Assembly (NCBI RefSeq): GCF_001308195.1
Contig: NZ_JXDF01000014.1
Coordinates: forward strand, 1 to 64,000
DNA from: Apilactobacillus kunkeei
GTDB taxonomy: Bacteria > Bacillota > Bacilli > Lactobacillales > Lactobacillaceae
Length of the DNA stretch: 64,000 nucleotides
Direction: 5' to 3'
Positions within the stretch are counted from its first letter, which is position 1; each line of letters begins with the position of its first letter. Both the position numbers and the translations under genes were made by a program. The notes under the pieces are model-generated. The model searched no databases, was not told where the DNA came from, and worked only from the letters and a program-made list of their open reading frames with translations. Of this stretch, positions 40,184 through 49,228 are shown piece after piece.

Positions 40184-41188
40184 GTGTTTGGATTTGGAAC
40201 TAAAAATATTGGAATTGATTTAGGAACTGCCAACACAATTGTTTACGTTGATGGTAAAGAAATTGTGTTAAGAGAACCTTCAGTTGTTGCTAAGAATACA
40301 AAAACTGGAGAAATCGTTGCAGTTGGACAAGAAGCAAGAGATATGATTGGTCGTACTCCTGCTAGTATTTCTGCAATTAGACCTATGAAAGATGGGGTAA
40401 TTGCTGACTACGAAACTACTGTTACAATGCTAAAATACTACATTAACAAGACTGTAGGACATGCTTCAGGTAAGCCTTACGTTATGGTCTGTGTACCAAG
40501 TGGTATTACTGCTGTTGAAAAGAGAGCCGTAATCGATGCAACTCGTGTTGCTGGTGCAAAGGATGCTTACGTAATTGAAGAACCTTTTGCAGCTGCCATT
40601 GGTGCAGGTCTACCAATCATGGACCCAACTGGTAGCATGGTTGTTGATATTGGTGGTGGTACTACTGATGTTGCTACTATCTCATTAGGTGGTATCGTAT
40701 CAAGTAGATCACTTCGTGTAGCCGGTGACCGTCTAAACGACGCAATTGCCGCTTACATCAGAAAGAAGTACAACCTACTAATCGGTGAAAGAACTGCTGA
40801 AAAGCTAAAATGGGATATCGGTTCAGCTTCAATTGAAGGTGCTAAAGATATCGAAAACGTTACTATTCGTGGTAGATACCTACTAACTGGTTTACCAAAG
40901 AGTGTGGAAATTACTGCTGAAGACGTAGCAAACGCTATTTCAGAACCAATTCAAGAAATCATTGGAACTGTTAAGGAAACCCTTGAAGAAACATCTCCAG
41001 AAATCTCTGCCGATGTTATCGATCATGGTATTGTCTTAACTGGTGGTGGTGCTTTATTGAAGAACTTGCCACAAGTTATTTCAGAAGCTACTAAGGTTCC
41101 AGTTTCAATCGCTAAGAACCCGCTAGATTGTGTTGCAATCGGAACTGGTGAATCATTAAAGAGCATTGATATTATGAAGAGAAAATAG
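40184..41188 (+). CDS. mreB: Rod shape-determining protein MreB
   Basis: Actin-like filament protein organising the lateral wall synthesis complex. The 334-residue protein has phosphate motifs [14 protein letters not shown] and [18 protein letters not shown] and adenosine motif [11 protein letters not shown]. It is followed by mreC and mreD, so this is the canonical MreB, while the gene at 16263 is Mbl. The start is GTG at 40184 behind GAAGGGATG. Confidence 0.95.
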   Translation: MFGFGTKNIGIDLGTANTIVYVDGKEIVLREPSVVAKNTKTGEIVAVGQEARDMIGRTPASISAIRPMKDGVIADYETTVTMLKYYINKTVGHASGKPYVMVCVPSGITAVEKRAVIDATRVAGAKDAYVIEEPFAAAIGAGLPIMDPTGSMVVDIGGGTTDVATISLGGIVSSRSLRVAGDRLNDAIAAYIRKKYNLLIGERTAEKLKWDIGSASIEGAKDIENVTIRGRYLLTGLPKSVEITAEDVANAISEPIQEIIGTVKETLEETSPEISADVIDHGIVLTGGGALLKNLPQVISEATKVPVSIAKNPLDCVAIGTGESLKSIDIMKRK

Positions 41189-41191
41189 ATT

Positions 41192-41224
41192 AAATAAGCG
41201 GGGAGGTTATCTTCCCGCTTATTT
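41192..41224 (+). terminator. Hairpin between mreB and mreC
   Basis: AAATAAGCGGG (41192-41202) pairs exactly with CCCGCTTATTT (41214-41224). Only three T at the end of the arm and then ACTAG follow, so it is a weak or partial terminator, or an RNA-stability hairpin that raises mreB over mreC-minD. Confidence 0.55.
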
Positions 41225-41245
41225 ACTAGTTCGGAGGATTGAAAA

Positions 41246-42097
41246 ATGCGTAAGTTTTTCTCCAATCGAAAGTGGTTAACTGCCATTTTGATTTTTATTA
41301 TTTGTTTAGGTTTCATTTCCGTTTCTGTTTCAACCAGAAATAACAAATCAATGCCACCGTTTATCCAACGTTTTGGAAATGACGTGGTTGGAATTGCTAG
41401 TTGGACTGTTGCTGTTCCTGCAAACTCAGTTAGACATGCTGGAGAAACTGTAAACAATCTAATTAACACATACAAAGAAAATCAAAAGCTAAAAGCACAA
41501 GTAGAAACAATTACAGCAACCAAGGTTAGAGACCAAGCTATTCAAAGCGAAAATGATCAACTAAAACGTGAACTTAAAATTAAAAGTGGTTTAGCTGATT
41601 ACAATCCAATTGTTGCTGAAGCTTTAGTTAGAACTCCATCAGCATGGAACGACCAATTTGTTATTAACAAGGGTTCATCTGCTGGGGTTAAGAAGAATAT
41701 GTCCGTTCTTGGCGCTAAAGGATTAATCGGACGTGTCATCGAAGTTAATAACAGTAACAGTAAAGTAGAATTAATTTCTAACACTGTTGATTCTGACAAT
41801 AAGTTCCCGGTTGAAGCTACCAATTCAAATGGTGAAACTGTTAACGGAATTATTAACGGTTATGACAGAAAGACTGGTCAATTAATCGTTGGTCATTTAA
41901 ATACCAAGGTAAAGATTAAGGTAAATGACAAAGTATCTACAAATGGTCTTGGTGGAATTACACCAAAGGGTATTTACGTAGGTAAAGTTGCAAAGGTAAC
42001 AACTGATGATTATGGAACTGCTACTAAGTTGTACATTCAAACTCCAGCAAACATGAATGATCTAGAGGTTGTTACAGTTGTAGATAAAACATCATAG
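41246..42097 (+). CDS. mreC: Rod shape-determining protein MreC
   Basis: Bitopic protein linking MreB filaments to extracellular wall enzymes. The 283-residue protein has a short basic cytoplasmic end, one membrane helix (residues 8-28), a coiled coil (about 72-112) and a beta-rich extracellular domain (VLGAKGLIGRVIEV). TCGGAGGATT precedes the ATG. Confidence 0.95.
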   Translation: MRKFFSNRKWLTAILIFIICLGFISVSVSTRNNKSMPPFIQRFGNDVVGIASWTVAVPANSVRHAGETVNNLINTYKENQKLKAQVETITATKVRDQAIQSENDQLKRELKIKSGLADYNPIVAEALVRTPSAWNDQFVINKGSSAGVKKNMSVLGAKGLIGRVIEVNNSNSKVELISNTVDSDNKFPVEATNSNGETVNGIINGYDRKTGQLIVGHLNTKVKIKVNDKVSTNGLGGITPKGIYVGKVAKVTTDDYGTATKLYIQTPANMNDLEVVTVVDKTS

Positions 42098-42108
42098 GGG
42101 TGATTAGG

Positions 42109-42627
42109 ATGAGAGAACACCAACCAATTAGATATGTTTTCATAATTGGATTGTTCATTTCTTTGTTCTTGGATGGATCAATTTCATTAATTTTTAGTCA
42201 CCTTCTATATGGAAAATATATGCTAGTCCCAAGCATTACATTTGCATGGTTATTCTTTGGTATGTACTTCATTAATCGAACAAACGAACACTTTGAAATA
42301 TGGGCAGCAATTGCCGGATTATTGTTTGATTTGTTCTATACCGGTATATTAGGGGTGTACGTAATTGTCTTTCCACTAGCAATCATCATCGGTAGAAAGC
42401 TATATCGTTTCTTACCAATGAACATTGTGACCGGGTTATTTTCATTTGCGTTTAACATTGCACTAATAAATGTTTTGGCTTATGGATTAAATCGTTTAAT
42501 GAATGCTACTAACATGGCAGCTGGGTACTTTTTAATTCATGCAGTGATTCCGACTGTATTGTTTAACTCAGTGTTATTCTTAATTTTGTACGTGCCAATC
42601 GGGGTATTATTTGATCGAATTGAGTAG
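42109..42627 (+). CDS. mreD: Rod shape-determining protein MreD
   Basis: Integral membrane partner of MreC, about 172 residues with five to six hydrophobic segments and the family pattern of a cytoplasmic RxxxxR stretch (GRKLYRFLP). GTG at 42100 is possible but overlaps the ribosome site AGGGGTG; ATG at 42109 is better spaced. Eleven bases after mreC. Confidence 0.9.
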   Translation: MREHQPIRYVFIIGLFISLFLDGSISLIFSHLLYGKYMLVPSITFAWLFFGMYFINRTNEHFEIWAAIAGLLFDLFYTGILGVYVIVFPLAIIIGRKLYRFLPMNIVTGLFSFAFNIALINVLAYGLNRLMNATNMAAGYFLIHAVIPTVLFNSVLFLILYVPIGVLFDRIE

Positions 42628-42660
42628 AGTAATAAAAGAGATAAGAGGGAGTATCTATAA

Positions 42661-43332
42661 ATGCAATCTGTAGTACTTAAAGGAACCAAAGACGGATATG
42701 AGTTAATCCTAAAAGAAACAGCTAGTGTGAGAGAAATTCTAGTTGATTTGAAACAACTACTAGAAGGCCTTGGCGAAGAAAGTGAAAAAGGCAAAGACCA
42801 ATTACATTTGAATGTTCAGATGGGTAACAGATTGATGTCAGAAGAAGATAAAAATGATATCATTAAGTTAGTTGATGACTACGAAAATCTAGTTATCGAT
42901 AACTTTTTATCCAACGTTATTACCAAGGAAGAATCTGCTAAAATCATGGCACAAAACAATGTTGAAGTGATGAGCAGAGTGATTAGAAATGGTCAGGAAG
43001 TAAACGTCGATGGTGATGTTTTATTCTTTGGTAAGATTCATGAAGGTGGAAAGTTAATTGCCACTGGTAATGTGTTTAATATGGGAGTTATCGAAGGAAT
43101 TGTTCAAGCAGGTTTTCCTGATGACGAAAGTAAGTTAATCATCGGTAATTTACATACAGCACAACAAGTTCGTGTAGGAGAACAATACGATATTGTAGCG
43201 GATCGTCCAATTGAGGATTCTGAAAAGACAGTAGTATATGTAAACGACCTACACGTGCTAAGTTATGGTAAAATAAAGAATCTAAAAGAGATTAATCCGA
43301 AGTTCTTTAATCGAATTGGAGGTATTGAATAA
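42661..43332 (+). CDS. minC: Septum site-determining protein MinC
   Basis: Inhibits FtsZ polymerisation away from mid-cell. The 223-residue protein has an N-terminal domain (VLKGTKDGYELIL) and a beta-helix C-terminal domain with the repeated glycine turns GDVLFFGKIHEGGKLIATGNV that binds MinD. The stop overlaps the minD ATG (TAATG). No minE or divIVA is in the window, so the topological partner cannot be named. Confidence 0.93.
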   Translation: MQSVVLKGTKDGYELILKETASVREILVDLKQLLEGLGEESEKGKDQLHLNVQMGNRLMSEEDKNDIIKLVDDYENLVIDNFLSNVITKEESAKIMAQNNVEVMSRVIRNGQEVNVDGDVLFFGKIHEGGKLIATGNVFNMGVIEGIVQAGFPDDESKLIIGNLHTAQQVRVGEQYDIVADRPIEDSEKTVVYVNDLHVLSYGKIKNLKEINPKFFNRIGGIE

Positions 43333-44135
43333 TGGGAAAAGCCATTGTAATTACATCAGGTAAAGGTGGAGTTGGAAAGACAACTTCAAGTGCTAATATT
43401 GGAATTGCGTTAGCAATGATGGGAAAAAGAGTGTGTTTGATTGACTTAGATATTGGTCTAAGAAACCTAGATGTTGTTATGGGTCTAGATAATCGTGTTA
43501 TGTACGATATCGTAGATGTTGCAACTGGTAGAGTAAAGCTAGTTCAAGCAATGGTGAAAGATAAGCGTTTTGATGACTTATTATATCTATTACCTGCAGC
43601 CCAAAATACTGATAAGACAGCTCTAAACGAAGAACAAGTAAAGAGCATTGTTGATGAATTAAAACCAGATTTTGACTATGTCTTTATTGACTGTCCAGCC
43701 GGAATCGAACAAGGTTTCATTAACGCCGTTTCTGGTGCTGATGGTGCAATCGTTGTTACCACTCCAGAAATTTCAGCCGTTCGTGATGCCGATCGAGTAA
43801 TTGGTTTATTAGAACAACATCCACTTCAAGAAACACCAAAATTAATCATTAATCGTATCAGAAAATCATTGATGCAAGATGACAACTATATGGATGTTGA
43901 TGAAATCACTACCCATTTAGGAATTGATTTATTAGGTATCATCTTAGATGATGACAAGGTTATTAGTACCTCAAATAACGGTGAATCAATTGTTATGAAC
44001 CCAGACAACCCAACAGCCCAAGGTTACAGAAACGTAGCTAGAAGACTTGAAGGTGAAACAGTTCCATTGATGAAGATTGATGTCAAAAAGGAAAGTGCAT
44101 GGGATAAGTTTAAGCATTTATTTAAACGTAACTAA
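43332..44135 (+). CDS. minD: Septum site-determining protein MinD
   Basis: Membrane-bound ATPase that recruits MinC. The 267-residue ParA/MinD protein has the deviant Walker A KGGVGKTTSSAN, the VFIDCPAGIEQGF motif, and a C-terminal amphipathic membrane-targeting helix (SAWDKFKHLFKRN). The ATG overlaps the minC stop by one base. Confidence 0.96.
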   Translation: MGKAIVITSGKGGVGKTTSSANIGIALAMMGKRVCLIDLDIGLRNLDVVMGLDNRVMYDIVDVATGRVKLVQAMVKDKRFDDLLYLLPAAQNTDKTALNEEQVKSIVDELKPDFDYVFIDCPAGIEQGFINAVSGADGAIVVTTPEISAVRDADRVIGLLEQHPLQETPKLIINRIRKSLMQDDNYMDVDEITTHLGIDLLGIILDDDKVISTSNNGESIVMNPDNPTAQGYRNVARRLEGETVPLMKIDVKKESAWDKFKHLFKRN

Positions 44136-44144
44136 ACTTTATTA

Positions 44145-44173
44145 TTGACTTACGATTGAAATTAAGTTATTTT
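44145..44173 (+). promoter_or_regulatory. Promoter of the amino acid importer T-box transcript
   Basis: TTGACT (44145-44150), 17 bases, TATTTT (44168-44173), so RNA should begin near 44180. Confidence 0.65.
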
Positions 44174-44178
44174 ATTAA

Positions 44179-44436
44179 TTATTAAAAGACTTTGAGCAGA
44201 AATGCATTTGTATGTAATTCACAGAGATCCTAGTAACAGGTGAAAGCTAGGTAATTACAGCAGGTGTTCACATCTGTGAGTTGTTATTCTGAACGTAATT
44301 AGGAATAAACCGGTGCAGCCGTTATCTGCGAGTCAATAGACTCACTGAGCTATTTTGCGCGAGCAGAATAGGAAATTAGGTGGCACCACGTTTTCAACGT
44401 CCTTTTAGCATATTGCTAAAAGGGCGTTTTTTTTAT
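44179..44436 (+). promoter_or_regulatory. T-box leader upstream of an amino acid ABC importer, specificity uncertain
   Basis: Clear T-box architecture: CACAGAGAT with its partner ATCTGTG, a distal loop AACAGGTGAAA closed by CCTAG/CTAGG, the T-box AAATTAGGTGGCACCACG (44373-44390), and the terminator AACGTCCTTTTAGCA (44396-44410) with TGCTAAAAGGGCGTT (44414-44428) then a T run. The specifier segment is GAACGTAA (44291-44298). In the register of the other two leaders the codon is GTA (Val), shifted by one it is CGT (Arg). The T-box reads TGGC, which calls for a tRNA with G73 and argues against tRNA-Val. It fills the 318-base gap after minD. Confidence 0.85.
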
Positions 44437-44453
44437 AAAAGGAGGAATAATTA

Positions 44454-45092
44454 ATGCAATATATTTTAGAAATATTACCTTCACTATTTTCTGGGGTAGT
44501 AACCACATTAGAGATTTTCGCATTAACAATCGTTTTATCAATCCCATTAGGAATTTTAGTTTCCCTAGCATTAACCGGAAAAAATATTATCAAAGCAATC
44601 TTTGAATTTTATGTCTGGATCATGCGTGGAACTCCGCTATTATTACAATTGATTTTTATCTTTTATGGTTTACCAATTATCGGAATTGTATTCCCAAGAT
44701 TTGAAGCAGCTGTTATCGCCTTTGTTTTAAATTATGCAGCTTACTTTGCTGAAATCTTTAGAGGTGGTTTTCAATCCATTCCAAAGAACCAATTCGAAAG
44801 TGCTAAGATGCTACGCTTAACTCGTTGGCAAACTCTTCGTAAGATTGTCATTCCGCAAGTTTTCAAAATTGTGTTACCTTCAATCGGAAACGAAGTAATT
44901 AACCTAGTTAAGGATTCATCATTAGTATACGTAATTGGTATTGGTGACTTATTACAAGCTGGAAATATTGCAACAGCACGTGACGTTACATTAGTTCCAT
45001 TAATTTTAGTTGCTGTATTCTACTTAGTACTAACAGCGGTATTAACATTGGTACTAAGAAAAATCGAACAACGTTTTGATTACTGGAGATAG
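44454..45092 (+). CDS. Polar amino acid ABC transporter permease
   Basis: A 212-residue HisM/GlnP-type permease with about five membrane helices and the EAA loop SAKMLRLTRWQTLRKIVIPQ. The segment VWIMRGTPLLLQLIFIFYGLP is typical of this family (shortened motif RGTPLL is diagnostic). AAAGGAGG precedes the ATG. Encoded with an ATPase and a binding lipoprotein under the T-box at 44179; the substrate is probably a polar or basic amino acid. Confidence 0.9.
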   Translation: MQYILEILPSLFSGVVTTLEIFALTIVLSIPLGILVSLALTGKNIIKAIFEFYVWIMRGTPLLLQLIFIFYGLPIIGIVFPRFEAAVIAFVLNYAAYFAEIFRGGFQSIPKNQFESAKMLRLTRWQTLRKIVIPQVFKIVLPSIGNEVINLVKDSSLVYVIGIGDLLQAGNIATARDVTLVPLILVAVFYLVLTAVLTLVLRKIEQRFDYWR

Positions 45093-45103
45093 GAGGGATT
45101 AAC

Positions 45104-45742
45104 ATGTTTCAAGTAAAAAGTTTAAATAAGAGTTTTCAAGGTAAAACCATCATCAAGGACATGAACCTATATGTTGCTGATAACGAAATCCTAAGTATTG
45201 TTGGTCCTTCCGGTGCTGGTAAGACAACACTATTAAGATGTATCACTGGTTTGGAAAAAGCCGATTCAGGTAAGTTCTTCTTGGATGGCGAAGAAATTGA
45301 TCCAACTGATGATTCAAAATCAGTTATTGGGGTAGTATTCCAAGACTTTGGGTTATTCCCAAACTTGACTGTCATTGAAAACATCATCTTGGCACCACAA
45401 TTAGTGTTAAAAAAGTCAAAAGAAGAAGCATTAAAAGAAGCACAAGAATTAATCGACAAGCTAGATTTAACTGGTAAGGAATCACTTTACCCATACCAAT
45501 TATCTGGTGGACAAAAACAACGTGTGGCAATTGTTAGAACTTTGGCAATGCACCCAAAGATTATTTGCTACGATGAACCAACATCTGCATTGGATCCTAA
45601 GTTAAGTGAAGAAGTTGGAAAGATTATTTTAGATTTAAAGAAACAAAATATCACACAACTTGTGGTTACCCACGATGTGGCATTTGCAAAACAAGTTGCT
45701 GACAAGGTAAAGGAAGTTAGACCATTTAAAGAGGAGGGGTAG
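45104..45742 (+). CDS. Amino acid ABC transporter ATP-binding protein
   Basis: A 212-residue ATPase with Walker A GPSGAGKTT, signature LSGGQKQR, Walker B IICYDEPTSALD and switch His in VVTHDVAFA. It is about 30 residues shorter than GlnQ/HisP at the C terminus (ends KEVRPFKEEG), yet all motifs are present. GGAGG precedes the ATG, 11 bases after the permease stop. Confidence 0.92.
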   Translation: MFQVKSLNKSFQGKTIIKDMNLYVADNEILSIVGPSGAGKTTLLRCITGLEKADSGKFFLDGEEIDPTDDSKSVIGVVFQDFGLFPNLTVIENIILAPQLVLKKSKEEALKEAQELIDKLDLTGKESLYPYQLSGGQKQRVAIVRTLAMHPKIICYDEPTSALDPKLSEEVGKIILDLKKQNITQLVVTHDVAFAKQVADKVKEVRPFKEEG

Positions 45743-45745
45743 TCT

Positions 45746-46609
45746 ATGAAGACCAAAGTTTTAAAAATGGTTGGAATTATTAGTGTTTGTTTGATGGCCG
45801 TTATCATGCTATCTGGTTGTGAATCTGTTACACAAAAAGCAGATCATCAAGATACATGGAGCCGCATTGAAAAGAACAAGCAAGTTACCATTGGTCTAGA
45901 TGTTACCTTCGTTCCGATGGGGTTTGAAAACCAAAGCGGTAAAATCGTCGGCTTTGATGTCGACTTAGCCAAGGCTGTGTTTAAACAATATGGTATTAAG
46001 CCAGTCTTTCAACCTATCGATTGGTCAATGAACGTAACCGAGTTGAGAAATACCACCATTGATTTAATTTGGAATGGTTTCACAATTACTCCCGAACGAC
46101 AAGCTGTTGTTAACTTCAGTAAGCCTTACTTGGCAAATGACCAAGAACTAGTTACTTTGAAATCATCTCACATTAATAAATTTAGTGATATGAAGGGCAA
46201 GTATTTAGGTGCCCAAAATGGTTCAGCTGGTCTAAATGATATTGACGATCAACCAAAATTATTGAAACAATATATTAAAAACCAATCACCAATTCTATAC
46301 AATTCATTTACTAATGCATTTATTGACTTGAATCATGGTAGAATTAGTGGATTGTTAATTGATAGCACATATGCAAACTATTACATTGCACACCAACCTA
46401 ACCCTGACATGTACAAGGTCGTTAGAGGTAAATTCCCACCAGAAGAATTTGGTGTCGGAATCCGCAAAGGTGATAAGACAATGCAAGCTAAGATTAATGC
46501 TGCATTCAAGAAGCTAGCAAAGAATGGTGAATTAGAAAAGATTTATAAGAAGTGGTTCGGTAAGAACTACAACTCACCATTAATGAAATTAACAAATAAT
46601 ACGAAATAA
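45746..46609 (+). CDS. Amino acid-binding lipoprotein of the ABC importer
   Basis: A 287-residue family 3 solute-binding protein. It has a lipoprotein signal with lipobox LSGC and lipidated Cys25, then the family motifs KQVTIGLDVTFVPMGFEN and IVGFDVDLAKAVFKQYG, which bind the ligand amino and carboxyl groups. Arginine, glutamine or another polar residue could be the ligand. GAGGAGGGG precedes the ATG, 3 bases after the ATPase stop. Unlike MetQ in this window it keeps its lipobox. Confidence 0.92.
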   Translation: MKTKVLKMVGIISVCLMAVIMLSGCESVTQKADHQDTWSRIEKNKQVTIGLDVTFVPMGFENQSGKIVGFDVDLAKAVFKQYGIKPVFQPIDWSMNVTELRNTTIDLIWNGFTITPERQAVVNFSKPYLANDQELVTLKSSHINKFSDMKGKYLGAQNGSAGLNDIDDQPKLLKQYIKNQSPILYNSFTNAFIDLNHGRISGLLIDSTYANYYIAHQPNPDMYKVVRGKFPPEEFGVGIRKGDKTMQAKINAAFKKLAKNGELEKIYKKWFGKNYNSPLMKLTNNTK

Positions 46610-46626
46610 GAACTAGAGGTGGGGTT

Positions 46627-47904
46627 TTGTTGCATAAGAAATTAGCTAATGGAGTAGACTTAAATGTTATTTTAGAAGATAAATTCAAAACAATTTCATT
46701 TACTTTTGATCTAGTTAGCGAGGCTATTCCAGAAAATTTTGCTAAACGAGCAGTACTTGCAGAATTGATGGAAATTAGTAATCAAGATTATCCAACGCAA
46801 TCCAAATTAGCAAGATACTTATCATCAATGTATGGAGCCAGTTTTGGAACCAACGTTTTGAGATATGGTAATTTGTCAGTTCTAAGAATTAACTTGAGTA
46901 TCCCAAATCCAAAATTTGTGGATGCAAAAGATGATTTATTACAACAGGCTGTTAGTTTTATTTATAGTGTAGTATTCAAGCCATTGGCTACTGATGGCCA
47001 ATTTGATAAAGACACGTTTACCTTGCAAAGAAACAACATGAAAAAGTATGTTGAATCAGTGGCAGATGACAAACAGTACTATGCTTCAATTCAATTGAAG
47101 AAATTATTTTACAAGGACTACCTAAACCGTGGTTCTTTTATATTTGGAACACCAAATGACTATGACATAATAGATAGTCAAAATGAATATGAATACTATT
47201 CAAACGTTTTAAATAACGATAATATCAAGATTTCTGTTATCGGGGATGTTGATGAAGAAAGAATTTATAACTTGTTTGATCAATTTAAATTGTTAAATCG
47301 AAGTGTAGAATATGAATTAGCACCACTAACTTCATTTAAGATGAATGATGATGTTGAAATGGTCGATAAGAAGATTCAATCATCACAAAGTTGTTTGAAT
47401 TTAGGTTACCGTTTGCCAATTTTCTACAATAATAAAGAAGCGATGGCAGCGGTATTGTTCAATGCTATTTTTGGTGGGACACCACAATCTAAACTATTCA
47501 AAAATGTTAGAGAAAAGAACAGTTTGGCATACAGTGCAAGTAGTTCATACAATTCTATCAATGGGTTTGTAATGGTAAGCACTGGTATCAATTACAGCAA
47601 TAAGGATAAGGTCTTAGCGATTGTTAAGGAACAATTAAACGATATCGCTAATGGAAATGTCGACATCGATGTTTTAAACAGTATTAAGGCTGAAATGATT
47701 AACGCCAAAAAAGCTGTTTTGGACAGTCCTCGTCAAAACATGGAACAACAATTCGTTAATGGATTGTTGAACCGAGCTCTATCATTTGATGAATGGAAAC
47801 AACGGGTTAATGATGTGACAATCGACCAAATTGCTGAGGTTGCTAAAAAGGTCGAATTGAATTCAATTTTCTTCTTAGATGGGAGGATTGATGATGCAAA
47901 TTAA
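46627..47904 (+). CDS. ymfF: M16-family peptidase homologue lacking the zinc motif (YmfF-like)
   Basis: A 425-residue pitrilysin-fold protein. The HxxEH zinc motif expected near residue 50 is absent (ANFAKRAVLAELME-type helix), so it should be the inactive half paired with the active downstream YmfH-like protein. The later NVREKNSLAYSASSSYNS segment is typical of M16 proteins. The start is TTG at 46627 or 46630 behind AGAGGTGGGG. Overlaps ymfH by 11 bases. Conserved in order with rodZ-pgsA-cinA-recA in Bacilli. Confidence 0.85.
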   Translation: MLHKKLANGVDLNVILEDKFKTISFTFDLVSEAIPENFAKRAVLAELMEISNQDYPTQSKLARYLSSMYGASFGTNVLRYGNLSVLRINLSIPNPKFVDAKDDLLQQAVSFIYSVVFKPLATDGQFDKDTFTLQRNNMKKYVESVADDKQYYASIQLKKLFYKDYLNRGSFIFGTPNDYDIIDSQNEYEYYSNVLNNDNIKISVIGDVDEERIYNLFDQFKLLNRSVEYELAPLTSFKMNDDVEMVDKKIQSSQSCLNLGYRLPIFYNNKEAMAAVLFNAIFGGTPQSKLFKNVREKNSLAYSASSSYNSINGFVMVSTGINYSNKDKVLAIVKEQLNDIANGNVDIDVLNSIKAEMINAKKAVLDSPRQNMEQQFVNGLLNRALSFDEWKQRVNDVTIDQIAEVAKKVELNSIFFLDGRIDDAN

Positions 47905-49150
47905 AGAGTATCGTAAGTTTAATGAAAAAGTATATATCGAAAAGATGGATAATGGGTTGTCTGTGGTAGTTGTTCCCAAGAAGGGCTACCAAAAGACTTA
48001 TGCTACACTTTCCGTACGATATGGATCTATCGATACCAACATTAATGGAAAGACTTATCCAGCAGGAATTGCCCATTTTCTAGAACATAAGATGTTCGAT
48101 AAAAAAGATTATGATGCTATGGATGTTTTCTCTAAATATGGTGCAGGCTCTAATGCATTTACTAGTTTTAATAAAACAAGTTACCTATTTTCAACCACTG
48201 ATAATGTTCATGAAAACCTAACTGAGTTATTGGATTTCGTGCAAGAACCTTACTTTAGTGACGCAAAGGTAGAAAAAGAAAAGGGCATCATTGGCCAAGA
48301 AATTAGTATGTATGATGATGAACCAGGAGCTGTTTTATTCTTCAAGACAGTTCAAAACATGTTCCCAGATACGCCATTGAATGTTGATATTGCCGGCACA
48401 GAGGATTCAATCTATAAGATTACCAAGCAAGACTTGTATGACTCTTATAATTACTTCTATCAACCTCAAAACATGCAACTTACAGTTGTTGGAAACGTTG
48501 TTCCTGAAGATATCTTTAAGTGGGTTAGCGATAACCAAAGTAAAAAGAGTTTTAACGAACCTAAAGATGTCAAAAGAACGACAATTCAATCTTCTGAAAT
48601 TGTGAGGGAAACCACCCATTATATGGATGTAAACCGTCCTAAAGTGGCTTTAGGAATTAAAGGTGATTCTAAATACAATGGTGATATTAAATATGAACTA
48701 TCCATTTCACTATTGCTACAACTTCTGTTATCAGAAGGTTCTGAGATTTATGAAAAGATGTATAACGATGGAATTATCGATGACTCATTTGGTTTTGACT
48801 TCGATTGCGAAGATCAGTTTAACTTTGCGGTATTAGCGGGTGAAACTGAAAAGATTGATGAGTTCATTGATAGAATTTCAGATGTATTGGTTAACTTTGC
48901 CGACTATATTTCAGATAAATCTGATGAGTTTGAATTAATTAAAAAAGAAGAAATTGGTCAACATGTTTCAATGATGAATTCCATTGAAGCAATTGCAAAT
49001 AACATGTCAGATGAAGATCATGATTTTGAAAATATCTATGATGAAATTGAAATGATTAAACAATTAGAATTAGATGATTTAATTCGTTATGGAAAATTAT
49101 TTTTAAAACCTGACATGATAGTGAAAAACAAGATTTTTCCTAAAAATTAA
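47894..49150 (+). CDS. ymfH: M16-family zinc peptidase (YmfH-like)
   Basis: A 418-residue metalloprotease with the inverted zinc motif HFLEH (His61, Glu64, His65) in AGIAHFLEHKMFD and a downstream glutamate-containing helix (EKEKGIIGQEISMYDDEP). The natural substrate is unknown; it probably forms a dimer with the preceding inactive homologue. ATG at 47894 (or 47891) follows GGAGG; the frame is open to 47879 but that is within the ribosome site. Confidence 0.88.
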   Translation: MQIKEYRKFNEKVYIEKMDNGLSVVVVPKKGYQKTYATLSVRYGSIDTNINGKTYPAGIAHFLEHKMFDKKDYDAMDVFSKYGAGSNAFTSFNKTSYLFSTTDNVHENLTELLDFVQEPYFSDAKVEKEKGIIGQEISMYDDEPGAVLFFKTVQNMFPDTPLNVDIAGTEDSIYKITKQDLYDSYNYFYQPQNMQLTVVGNVVPEDIFKWVSDNQSKKSFNEPKDVKRTTIQSSEIVRETTHYMDVNRPKVALGIKGDSKYNGDIKYELSISLLLQLLLSEGSEIYEKMYNDGIIDDSFGFDFDCEDQFNFAVLAGETEKIDEFIDRISDVLVNFADYISDKSDEFELIKKEEIGQHVSMMNSIEAIANNMSDEDHDFENIYDEIEMIKQLELDDLIRYGKLFLKPDMIVKNKIFPKN

Positions 49151-49183
49151 TTAGTTTAGATGTCTAGATAATATAGCTAATTA

Positions 49184-49192
49184 TGATATACT
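49184..49192 (+). promoter_or_regulatory. Extended -10 promoter of rodZ
   Basis: TGATATACT, 37 bases before the rodZ ATG in the gap after ymfH. Confidence 0.5.
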
Positions 49193-49228
49193 GTAGATGT
49201 AAAATAATAAATAAGTGGAGTAATACCT

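Noticed and set aside
41023-41475. Open frame of 150 codons on the minus strand across mreB-mreC
   Set aside because: It lies opposite two well-supported genes in shadow frame, lacks a ribosome site and has no family resemblance.
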